From contig OX246739.1 in assembly GCA_945910005.1 (NCBI GenBank), positions 5,610,001-5,674,000 on the forward strand: a stretch of DNA of 64,000 bases, in the 5' to 3' direction. Position 1 is the stretch's first letter. Each line of letters starts with the position of its first letter. The stretch comes from Isoperla grammatica (Eukaryota; Arthropoda; Insecta; Plecoptera; Perlodidae). Below the pieces are notes generated by a model. The model had not been told where the DNA came from. It ran no database searches and was given only the letters and a program-made list of their open reading frames with translations. Below are positions 12,901 through 22,800 of this stretch, one piece after another. The position numbers and the translations under genes are program-made.

Positions 12901-15900
12901 GTTATCCAGGTTCAAACGATCCAAGATGTCCGACGCCACCCCCTACTCAGCCACCACCAAATTGCTACCCTGGGTCCAATGACCCCAGATGCCCCAGGCC
13001 ACCCCCAACCACACAAAGACCTACCCCACCCCCAACCCAGCCACCTCCAAGATGCTTCCCTGGGTCAAACGATCCTCGGTGTCCTAAACCACCCCCGACA
13101 TATTTACCCCCACCAACAACGCAGAGACCTACACTACCCCCCACTCAACCACCTCCAAGGTGCTTTCCTGGCTCCAATGACCCCAGATGTCCTAGGCCAC
13201 CCCCAACAACGCAAAGACCAACACAACCCCCCACTCAACCAGCCCCAAGATGTTATCCAGGTTCAAACGATCCAAGATGTCCGACGCCTCCCCCTACTCA
13301 GCCACCACCAAATTGCTACCCTGGGTCCAATGACCCCAGATGCCCCAGACCACCCCCAACCACACAAAGACCTACCCCACCCCCAACCCAACCACCTCCA
13401 AGGTGCTTCCCTGGCTCTAATGATCCTCGGTGCCCAAAACCACCCCCAACCTATCTGCCACCCCCCACAACACAAAGACCAACACCTCCACCGACTCAAC
13501 CAGCCCCAAGGTGTTATCCAGGATCAAACGATCCAAGATGCCCAAAACCTCCCCCTACTCAGCCACCACCAAATTGCTACCCTGGGTCCAATGATCCCAG
13601 ATGTCCTAGACCACCCCCAACAACACAAAGACCTACCCAACCCCCAACCCAACCACCTCCAAGATGCTTCCCTGGGTCAAACGATCCCAGGTGCCCAAAA
13701 CCACCCCCAACCTATCTGCCACCCCCCACAACACAAAGACCAACACCTCCACCGACTCAACCAGCCCCAAGGTGTTATCCAGGATCAAACGATCCAAGAT
13801 GCCCCAAACCTCCCCCTACTCAGCCACCACCAAATTGCTACCCTGGGTCCAATGACCCCAGATGCCCCAGGCCACCCCCAACAACACAAAGACCAACCCC
13901 ACCCCCAACCCAACCACCTCCAAGATGTTTCCCTGGCTCTAATGATCCTAGATGCCCTAGGCCACCCCCTACTCAGCCACCACCAAATTGCTACCCAGGG
14001 TCTAACGATCCCAGATGTCCTAGACCACCCCCAACCACTCAAAGACCTACCCAACCCCCTACTCAACCACCTCCAAGATGCTACCCAGGGTCTAACGATC
14101 CCAGGTGCCCCAAACCACCTCCAACTACCCAAAGACCGACGCCGCCCCCAGCCCCGAGATGTTACCCGGGCTCTTCTGATCCTCGTTGCCCTCAGCCCAC
14201 TCCTCCACCGAGACCCCAGGTGACGACAGAGTTCTTCTGTCCCTGCTTGACGGCCCAACCCCTCACCTGCTCTCCGGGCAGTACCGACCCCCGGTGTCCC
14301 ACGACCACCCCCCGCCCCATCGCCCCCCCAGCCTGTTACCCGGGCAGTACCGACCCGCGGTGTCCCCGCCCTCCATCACCCCCGACCACAAGGCCGCCTC
14401 AATGTTACCCTGGCTCTACTGACCCGAGGTGCCCTAAACCGACGCCACCCCCAACGCAGCCACCCCCAAGGTGCTACCCAGGGGCTACTGACCCGAGATG
14501 CCCTAAACCGACGCCACCCCCGACGCAGCCACCCCCAAGGTGCTACCCAGGGGCTACTGACCCGAGATGCCCTAAACCGACGCCACCCCCAACGCAGCCA
14601 CCCCCAAGGTGTTTCCCCGGATCTAATGACGCCAGATGCCCTAAACCACCTCCAACATATTTACCTCCCCCAACAACTCCTAGACCAACGCTACCCCCAA
14701 CCCAACCACCCCCCAGGTGTTTCCCTGGGTCTAACGACCCCAGATGTCCTAAACCGACTCCACCCCCAACGCAGCCACCCCCAAGGTGTTACCCAGGGGC
14801 TACTGACCCCAGATGTCCAAAACCGACGCCACCCCCAACGCAGCCACCCCCAAGGTGTTACCCAGGGGCTACTGACCCCAGATGTCCAAAACCGACGCCA
14901 CCCCCAACGCAACCACCCCCAAGGTGTTTCCCTGGATCTAATGACGCGAGATGTCCTAAACCACCTCCTACATATTTACCTCCCCCAACGACTCCAAGAC
15001 CGACGCTACCCCCAACCCAACCACCCCCCAGGTGTTTCCCTGGGTCTAACGACCCCAGATGTCCTAAACCGACGCCACCCCCAACGCAGCCACCCCCCAG
15101 GTGTTACCCAGGGGCTACTGACCCCAGATGTCCAAAACCGACGCCACCCCCAACGCAACCACCCCCAAGGTGTTTCCCTGGATCTAATGACGCTAGATGC
15201 CCTAAACCGACGCCACCCCCAACCCAACCACCCCCAAGGTGCTACCCAGGGGCTACTGACCCGAGATGCCCTAAGCCGACGCCACCCCCAACCCAACCAC
15301 CCCCAAGGTGTTTCCCCGGATCTAATGACGCGAGATGCCCTAAACCCCCTCCAACATATTTACCTCCCCCAACAACCCCAAGACCGACGCTACCCCCAAC
15401 CCAACCACCCCCAAGGTGTTTCCCTGGATCTAACGACCCTAGATGCCCTAAACCGACGCCACCCCCAACCCAACCACCCCCAAGGTGCTACCCAGGGGCT
15501 ACTGACCCGAGATGCCCTAAACCGACGCCACCCCCAACCCAACCACCCCCAAGGTGCTACCCAGGGGCTACTGACCCGAGATGCCCTAAGCCGACGCCAC
15601 CCCCAACTCAACCACCCCCAAGGTGTTTCCCCGGATCCAATGACCCCAGATGTCCAAAGCCTACACCACCCCCAACTCCAGCACCACCAAAATGCTTCCT
15701 AGGCTCTTCAGATCCAAGATGCCCCACACCCCCACCTCCGTCCAAGTCTACTCCTGGGCCAACATATTTACCCCCCAGGACAACCCCTCCGACAACAACC
15801 CGCTTTGTCTGCACCCCTGGATCTACTGACCGTCGTTGCCCGCAACCTACGACGCAATTCTCTTGCTACCCAGGATCTAGGGACCCTCGCTGTCCTCAAA

Positions 15901-17927
15901 CCACAACACCTAGACCTACGACGCAATCCTCTTGCTACCCAGGATCTAGGGACCCTCGCTGTCTTCAAACCACAACACCTAGACCTACGACGCAATTCTC
16001 TTGCTACCCAGGATCTAGGGACCCTCGCTGTCCTCAAACCACAACACCTAGACCTACGACGCAATTCTCTTGCTACCCAGGATCTAGGGACCCTCGCTGT
16101 CCTCAAACAACAACACCTAGACCTACGACGCAATTCTCTTGCTACCCAGGATCCAAGGACCCTCGCTGTCCTCAACCCCATCCCCCTAGACCTACGACGC
16201 AATTCTCTTGCTACCCAGGATCTAGGGACCCTCGCTGTCCTCAAACCACAACACCTAGACCTACGACGCAATTCTCTTGCTACCCAGGATCTAGGGACCC
16301 TCGCTGTCCTCAAACCACAACACCTAGACCTACGACGCAATTCTCTTGCTACCCAGGATCTAGGGACCCTCGCTGTCCTCAACCCACTACATCTACGACG
16401 CAATTCTCTTGCTACCCAGGATCTAGGGACCCTCGCTGTCCTCAAACCACAACACCTAGACCTACGACGCAATTCTCTTGCTACCCAGGATCTAGGGACC
16501 CTCGCTGTCCTCAAACCACTACCGCACCACCTCAGCCAAGATGTTATCCTGGTTCAACCGACCCTCGCTGTCCAACTCCACCTCCCCCAGTAACTGCACC
16601 GCCAGTATGCGAATGCTTGACCAAAACTCCACAGTGTTACCCGGGAAGTCCGGACCCCAACTGTCCGCAAGTGACCCAAAGGCCGCTAACACCTCCGGCA
16701 TGCTATCCCGGATCTCGGGATCCACGTTGTCCCACCCCACCACCGACCACTAGACCACCACAATGTTATCCGGGCTCCACAGACCAGAGGTGTCCACAGA
16801 CTACCACCACTACTCCCCGGACCACGACTCAATTCAGTTGTTACCCCGGATCTAAGGATCCCCGCTGCCCTCAACCCACGACTCAATTCAGTTGTTACCC
16901 CGGATCTAAGGATCCCCGCTGCCCTCAACCCACGACTCAATTCAGTTGTTACCCCGGATCCAAGGATCCCCGCTGCCCTCAACCCACGACTCAATTCAGC
17001 TGTTACCCTGGATCAACCGACCCGCGCTGCCGTAGAACTACCCCCGCCCCAACGTACCTACCGCCACCCCCAACAACACCAAAGCCAAAACCGTTGTGTC
17101 CACCGGGTTCAAATTCCTTGGACTGTGAAGATCCATTCGGAGGCAACACCAACGAGAGACCGGTCGAGGTGGTTTGCTATCCAGGATCCACCGACCCTAG
17201 ATGTCAAGAGCCGACGACAACCAAGAAGCCCATTAGGACAACCGAGCGACCCGGAGAGCCCGAGATTCCCGATAACCACGCTTTCCACCAATGTAAGTGA
17301 CAACTCCGCTCTGTATTACTATTACCGTGTCATGCTTTTGGTTACAATACAATACCATGTATTAGGCTAGAGATGGGCATCTCTACAAGATAACAGTGAA
17401 TATTAAAACCACAGGGAGTCTACCAGCAGAATTGCATAACTAGTAACTTTTTGAAATCGAGGTATATGATCATTTAGAAAAATAGAAGCGAAGTTTGTAA
17501 ACCTCTAGTTGAAGGAAGTGCAAGTAAACATTACAACACTGTTCCAGGTATTCCCCTTTTGTCACTTTATTTTCTTGAGAGGAAGAAGTATTAATATAAA
17601 ACAGTACATCCCCGAATTTTTATTCTTGAACAGTAAGCCAAAGAGTTAATTATTTGTATTTTTTATTGATGTATGTACTTTTATTTTCTTCTAGGGCAAT
17701 TCCAAAAGGTGAACCCGAACCATCGCAGACGCAACTACGGCAAGAGAGACGTCCAGCAAGCGCTGGAGAACAGCGTAGAGCACCATCACGTGGAGAAACG
17801 CGAGATCCTCGAACGACAGAGCGTATCCATCACACTGGGCGTGCGCGGACTGATGGTCGGAAGCGAGAAGGACCTCGGCTTGCAATCCGTAAGGAAGAGG
17901 GAAGTCTCGGGACCGAGAGGCCTTTAG
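6825..17927 (+). CDS. ZP-domain secreted protein with ~80 two-cysteine Pro/Thr-rich modules (5'-incomplete)
   Basis: In-window exons are 6825-6960, 7581-7748, 9688-9866, 10090-10225, 10902-17292 and 17695-17927; phases agree across all junctions, giving 2413 residues. The first four exons encode the second half of ZP-N (Y-x-F-x-V-x-L-x-x-CG, then VIQSDDTVQ) and all of ZP-C (VDCWMDIQ, RDCWAY, EGCPRKP, FLTCNIEICHGECDGRC). ZP domains polymerise into extracellular filaments and matrices. About 2,090 residues of C-x8-C modules with Pro/Thr linkers follow. The last exon is basic, with RRRNYGKRD, HHH and EKRE sites, and has no obvious transmembrane segment. Modules placed after ZP-C are unusual: most ZP proteins carry extra domains before ZP and a furin site plus membrane anchor after it. 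The signal peptide and first half of ZP-N are missing and probably lie upstream. The product is likely an extracellular matrix, cuticle, egg-coat or mucus component (inference). Confidence 0.9.
7581..7748 (+). CDS. ZP gene exon: start of ZP-C
   Basis: The acceptor is CACCTTGCAG and the donor AAT|GTAAGT; 56 codons, phase 0 at both ends. It carries ARKISC at the ZP-N/ZP-C linker and STGTVDCWMDIQRGEFPN, the first ZP-C cysteine region. Confidence 0.9.
7815..8136. mobile_element. foldback element in a ZP intron
   Basis: Inner arms near 7967-8010 and 8048-8093 pair (CACGGTTCTCTAAATCTT against AAGATTTAGAAAACCGTG), and outer segments near 7817-7850 and 8098-8133 pair again. There is no coding capacity. 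Confidence 0.65.
8880..9420. repeat. cluster of AGGCCT/CCTAGG palindromes
   Basis: Dense tandem-like occurrences of TAGGCCTAGGC-type strings, including two copies of AGGCCTAGGTATTACAAGCC near 8890 and 9100. A second cluster lies at 39050-39210. Such strings are frequent in some marine deuterostome genomes (general knowledge). Confidence 0.6.
9163..9296. mobile_element. 134-bp MITE with ~40-bp inverted arms
   Basis: Arms at 9163-9203 and about 9257-9296 are near-perfect inverted copies containing AGTCGGCCCCTACACC. A degenerate single arm resembling it occurs near 56960-57006 (GGGGACGACTATGAATTCC), and the loop resembles sequence near 42720-42780. Confidence 0.85.
9688..9866 (+). CDS. ZP gene exon: central ZP-C
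   Basis: The acceptor is TTCCACTAG and the donor CCCAG|GTTAGT; 59 codons plus two bases. It encodes IKIGETLTILVYIKD, VRDCWAYDG and LTDEEGCPR, which match the ZP-C strand order and cysteines. Confidence 0.9.
10090..10225 (+). CDS. ZP gene exon: end of ZP-C, GC donor
   Basis: The acceptor is GTATTGCAG. The donor is GAG|GCAAGT, a GC-type 5' splice site; phase 0 continuity into the next exon (FLTCNIE joined to ICHGECDGRC) supports it. 45 codons plus one base. Confidence 0.85.
10429..10709. mobile_element. 281-bp foldback element in the ZP intron before the giant exon
   Basis: Arms of over 100 bp pair across a short loop: outer ends GTCTCTCACAG and its near complement at 10700-10709, and inner TAGTACAATTTGGTTGC against GCAACCAAATTGTACTA. 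It sits between the GC donor at 10225 and the acceptor at 10901. Confidence 0.85.
10902..17292 (+). CDS. ZP gene giant repeat exon (6391 bp)
   Basis: The acceptor is TTACTTTCAG and the donor CCAAT|GTAAGT. It opens with ICHGECDGRC, the last ZP cysteines, then runs 2,090 codons of C-x8-C modules without a stop. It is extremely C-rich (CCC/CCA codons) against AT-rich introns. Two linkers break the pattern with extra cysteines: FFCPCLTAQPLTC near 14230-14270 and VCECLTKTPQC near 16605-16640. Confidence 0.95.
10956..17204 (+). repeat. ~80 in-frame coding repeats, C-[YF]-P-G-[SA]-x-D-P-R-C
   Basis: By eye I count about 80 modules. Linkers change in blocks. The N-terminal part uses TRLTRPP and REPRPR linkers. 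Then 29-residue (87-bp) units with PPPTQRPTPPPTQPPPR follow, then units with KPPPTYLPPP, then 23-residue units with KPTPPPTQPPPR and CYPGATDPRC, then 23-residue units with TTTPRPTTQFS, then 18-residue units PQPTTQFS. All units are multiples of three, so copy number can change without a frameshift. Confidence 0.95.
17695..17927 (+). CDS. ZP gene terminal exon
   Basis: The acceptor is TTTTCTTCTAG; the frame joins to give HQ-W-QFQKVNPNH. 77 residues, then TAG. It contains basic dibasic/tribasic runs (RRR, GKR, EKRE, VRKRE), a HHH, and SVSITLGVRGLMVG, which is moderately hydrophobic but too short and charged for a membrane anchor. It may correspond to the external hydrophobic patch of other ZP proteins (inference). 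Confidence 0.85.
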
Positions 17928-19059
17928 GTTAATACCCGAAGAATAATAACAATAATAATAAGCTGTCGAGTTTGTTTGAAAACTGAGAGCTGATATCGAC
18001 GACACTGCTGTTGGTTGAGAAAAACTATTGTCTCTTTCACACAACTTTAGAACATTTCAACGCAAAGCGAACATGACAAAAAGAGTACGCCTATACTAAT
18101 CTTTTGGAACAAATGGCTAAATTAATAAGCAACATTAAATAGATTCATCAACAAAATGGGAAAGTTATAGAATTGTGAGAACATACTAGATAAAACACAG
18201 CAAACATAGGCACCATCGAAATTGTACTCGCTAGTGCTAATAAATTCTTGTAAAACCAAACCACGTAACCGTAACTGGTAACTATGGGTATGGTTTACAA
18301 AGATGTGCTGAATGCATTGTTTTAAAAGATCCGCATCTGTTTTCTAAACAAACTTAACATGTCCGACCAGTGTTTGAAATATTGCGTTAATAACGAGATG
18401 GTGTGTGACATTTCAATTAAAGTGTAGCCTATAAGCAAAAACGGTCATTTGTGAATCGCGATGTTTTTCCAACAAAAACAATATTTTATATTTCTTGAAG
18501 AAAGCGTAATTCACAATCACTAACGTGATGATCCTCTTCACTGTAGCTTTCATGACAATCTGGATCCAATTAATAATTATTTAAAATGCTCACACACCAT
18601 ACTATTTCAAGCACAGAGTCAGCACTAGATATTAGTATTTCTTAAATTAAGAAATTATAAATAATTGTATAAAAATATTGAACAGATATTGCAAAACATA
18701 AACAACCGGGGCAACATGCCTCATTTAAATAAGGGTCAGTTAGTAATCAATTAACACATTTATGTATAAAAACTACAAAGACATTTGCAATACTGGAATA
18801 GCTAGTGTTGAATGAGTACTGTAAGTAAGGTACTACAAGTACTGGCTATGTAAATGTGATACGTTTTTATACGATTTTGTATTTTATAGATAGATCTTAT
18901 TAGAGTTAGATTCAACATCATTGGCTTAGGAAATTACTATTTCTTACAGATATAGTAAGTGTAATGGAAATTCCAACAGTTATTTTGTAATTAAATTAAT
19001 AAAGTGAAACAAAACTGTGCCATGCATTTGTAAGTATTCTTATTGAGGCAGCCAGCACC
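17928..19059 (+). other. probable 3' UTR / downstream flank of the ZP gene
   Basis: AT-rich, no further ORF. Two AATAAA hexamers lie downstream of the stop; the later one at 18998 is followed by a GT-containing tail, so a ~1.1-kb 3' UTR is possible. No direct evidence for transcript ends. Confidence 0.45.
18998..19003 (+). terminator. candidate poly(A) signal AATAAA (ZP gene)
   Basis: AATAAA in the context TTAATAAAGTG, about 1.07 kb after the stop. An alternative AATAAA lies at 18239-18244. Confidence 0.4.
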
Positions 19060-19067
19060 CACCAGCA

Positions 19068-19222
19068 CAGGGGCGGATACAGGGGGGGGGGGCGGTGGAG
19101 GCGACCGCCCCCCCCCCCATGACCCAAAAAAATGGAAATTTTGAATAATTATTATTTTGGAGTCGTTACCGAACTTTAGTTGCCATGCTTTGTGTAACTA
19201 ATCGAGCCTGTATCCGCCCCTG
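19068..19222. mobile_element. 155-bp foldback unit at the left end
   Basis: 19068-19083 and 19207-19222 are perfect 16-bp inverted copies (CAGGGGCGGATACAGG). Its own flanks (CACCAGCA and CCGACGTA) do not match, so the left end alone does not look like an independent insertion. Confidence 0.75.
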
Positions 19223-19244
19223 CCGACGTATGCGCATGCCATAC

Positions 19245-19690
19245 CCAGGCTCTCTTACAAATCGCTACTATGTGTGAAATTAAGTAATTTTCGAATGACA
19301 GCCCGTTAAACTTACGTAATTATCTCAAAATCTGTAATATGTCACGCAGGTATGTTTATATATGGTTAAACAAGATCTTATTGAAATTTATTGGCAGGAA
19401 TCAAATTAAGTTAATATACTCTGGTTCTCTTACAAATCGCTACTGTGTGTGACATAAGGTAATTTTCCACTGACAGCCCGTTAAACTTCTGTAATCATCT
19501 CTAAATCTGTGGTATGTCATGCACGTTTGTTTATACTTTATATACCCTTAAAGTAGTTGTAAATGAGATTAATTAAAATGAATCAAATTAAATGAATATC
19601 CTCAGGTTCACTTACAAATCGATACTTAGTGTGAAATTACGTTATTTCCGAATGAAACCCCCGAAACTTTCCGCAATTATCTCAAAATCA
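19245..19690 (+). repeat. three degenerate ~180-bp tandem repeats
   Basis: Units begin near 19245, 19423 and 19605 with a CTTACAAATCGCTAC-like string and share a later CCGTTAAACTT-like string. They lie between the foldback unit and the 80-bp array. Confidence 0.7.
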
Positions 19691-19854
19691 AAAAAAAAAA
19701 AAATGGCGTGTGTTGTTCGTTTAAACGTCAACATTAGTGACAACTATGTTATTGCTTCACCCAAAATGTATTGACTAAAGTAAAGTACGTTTTGAAAATG
19801 TAATTGATTAAATTAAACATAATGTACATTACTTATTTATAAAAATATAACAGC

Positions 19855-22800
19855 GTGCACGCAACTGGCAGTTGAAAAAAGAATGTTATATGACGGCATG
19901 AGTTAAGGTATCTGATTGCTTTAGTTAAAACAGCGAAGACGCAACTGGCAGTTATGATAAAGAATGTAATATGACGGCCGAGTTTAGGTATCTGATTGCT
20001 TTAGTTAAAACAGCGTGCACGCAACTGGCAGTTGGTTGTCAGCATGAGTATAGGTATCTGTTTACTTTAGTTGAAACAGCGTGATGCAACTGACGGTTGA
20101 GTATAAGAATGTATTATGACAGCATGAGTATAGGTATCTGTTAACTTAAGTTGAATCAGCGTGCACGCAATTGGCGGTTGAATATAAGAATGTATTACGA
20201 ATGCATGAGGGTGGGTATCTGTTTACTTAAGTTGGATCAGCGTGACGCAACTAACGGTTGAGTATAAGAATGTAATATGACAGCATGAGTGTAGGTATCT
20301 GTTAACTTTAGTTGAATCAGCGTGACGTAACTGGCGGTTGAGTATAAGAAAGTAATATGAGAGCATGAGTGTAGGTATCTGTTTACTTGAGTTGAATCAG
20401 CGTGATGCAACTGGCGGTTGAGTATAAGAATGTAATATGACAGCATGAGTGAAGGTATCTGTTTACTTTAGTTGAAACAGCGTGCACACAATTAGCGGTT
20501 GAGTATAAGAATGTAATATGACAGCATTAGTATAGTATCTGTTTACTTTAATAGAATCAGCGTGACGCAAAGGCGGTTGAGTATAAGAATGTAATATGAC
20601 AGCATGAGTGTAGGTATCTGTTTACTTTAGTTGAAACAGCATTTACGCAACTGGCGGGTGAGTATAAGAATGTAATATGACAGCATGAGTGTAGGTATCT
20701 GTTTACTTTAGTTGAATCAGCGTGACGCAACTGGCGGTTAAGTATAAGAATGTTATATGACAGCATAAGTGTAGGTATCTGTTTACTTTAGTTGAAACAG
20801 CGTGCACACGACTAGCGGTTGAGAATAAGAATGTAATATGACAGCATGAGTGTAGGTATCTGTTTACTTTAGTTGAAACCGCATGTACGCAACTGGCGGT
20901 TGAGTATAAGAATGTAATATGACAGCATGAGTGTAGGTTACTTTAGTTGAATCAGCGTGACGCAGCTGGCGGTTAAGTATAAGAATGTAATATGACAGCA
21001 TAAGAGTAGGTATCTGTTAACTTTAGTTGAAACAGCGTGCACACGATTAGCGGTTGAGTATAAGAATGTAATATGACAGCATGAGTGTAGGTATCTGTTT
21101 ACTGTAGTTGAATCAGCGTGACGCAACTGGCGGTTAAGTATAAGAATGTAATATGACAGCATGAGTGTAGGTATCTGTTTACTTTAGTTCAATCAGCGTG
21201 ACGCAACTGGCGGTTAAGTATAAGAATGTAATATGACAGCATGAATGTAGGTATCTGTTTACTTTAGTTGAAACAGCATGTACGCAACTGGCGGTTGAGT
21301 AAAAGAATGTAATATGACAGCATGAGTGTAGGTATCTGTTTACTTTAGTTGAATCAGCGTGACGCAACTGGCGGTGTAGTATAAGAATGTAATATGACAG
21401 CATGAGTGTAGGTATCTGTTTACTTTAGTTGAAACAGCATTTACGCAACTGGCGGTTGAGTATAAGAATGTAATATGACAGCATCAGTGTAGGTATCTGT
21501 TTACTTTAGTTGAATCAGCGTGACGCAACTGGCGGTTAAGTATAAGAATGTAATATGACAGCATAAGAGTAGGTATCTGTTAACTTTAGTTGAAACAGCG
21601 TGCACACGATTAGCGGTTGAGTATAAGAATGTAATATGACAGCATGAGTGTAGGTATCTGTTTACTTTAGTTGAAACAGCGTGACGCAACTGGCGGTTGA
21701 GTAAAAGAATGTAATATGACAGCATGAGTGTAGGTATCTGTTTACTTTAGTTGAAACAGCGTGCACACGATTAGCGGTTGAGTATAAGAATGTAATATGA
21801 CAGCATGAGTGTAGGTATCTGTTAACTTTAGTTGAAACAGCGTGCACACGATTAGCGGTTGAGTATAAGAATGTAATATGACAGCATGAATGTAGGTATC
21901 TGTTTACTTTAGTTGAATCACGTGACGCAACTGGCGGTTAAGTATAAGAATGTAATATGACAGCATGAATGTAGGTATCTGTTTACTTTAGTTGAAACAG
22001 CGTGACGCAACTGGCGGTTGAGTAAAAGAATGTAATATGACAGCATGAGTGTAGGTATCTGTTTACTTTAGTTGAATCAGCGTGACGCAACTGGCGGTTG
22101 AGTATAAGAATGTAATATGACAGCATGAGTGTAGGTATCTGTTTACTTTAGTTCAATCAGCGTGACGCAACTGGCGGTTAAGTATAAGAATGTAATATGA
22201 CAGCATAAGAGTAGGTATCTGTTAACTTTAGTTGAAACAGCGTGCACACGATTAGCGGTTGAGTATAAGAATGTAATATGACAGCATGAGTGTAGGTATC
22301 TGTTTACTTTAGTTGAATCAGCGTGACGCAACTGGCGGTTAAGTATAAGAATGTAATATGACAGCATGAGTGTAGGTATCTGTTTACTTTAGTTGAATCA
22401 GCGTGACGCAACTGGCGGTTAAGTATAAGAATGTAATATGACAGCATGAATGTAGGTATCTGTTTACTTTAGTTGAAACAGCATGTACGCAACTGGCGGT
22501 TGAGTAAAAGAATGTAATATGACAGCATGAGTGTAGGTATCTGTTTACTTTAGTTGAATCAGCGTGACGCAACTGGCGGTTAAATATAAGAATGTAATAT
22601 GACAGCATGAGTGTAGGTATCTGTTTACTTACGTTGAAACAGCGTGCACACGATTAGCGGTTGAGTATAAGAATGTAATATGACAGCATCAGTGTAGGTA
22701 TCTGTTTACTTTAGTTGAAACAGCGTGCACACGATTAGCGGTTGAGTATAAGAATGTAATATGACAGCATGAGTGTAGGTATCTGTTTACTTTAGTTGAA

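Noticed and set aside
11650..14223. 857-codon open frame overlapping the ZP repeat exon, plus large antisense frames at 11646-12575 and 15768-16514
   Set aside because: Repeat units are multiples of three bases and stop-poor, so alternative frames stay open. Only the CYPGSxDPRC frame joins the ZP exons with correct splice phases.
14186..14422. Separate small proline-rich gene within the ZP exon
   Set aside because: It is an out-of-frame shadow of the module-bearing frame.
19068..19222. Independent 155-bp hAT MITE
   Set aside because: TIRs are perfect, but its right flank does not match its left flank; the matching octamer is at 27674, so it is treated as part of the larger element.
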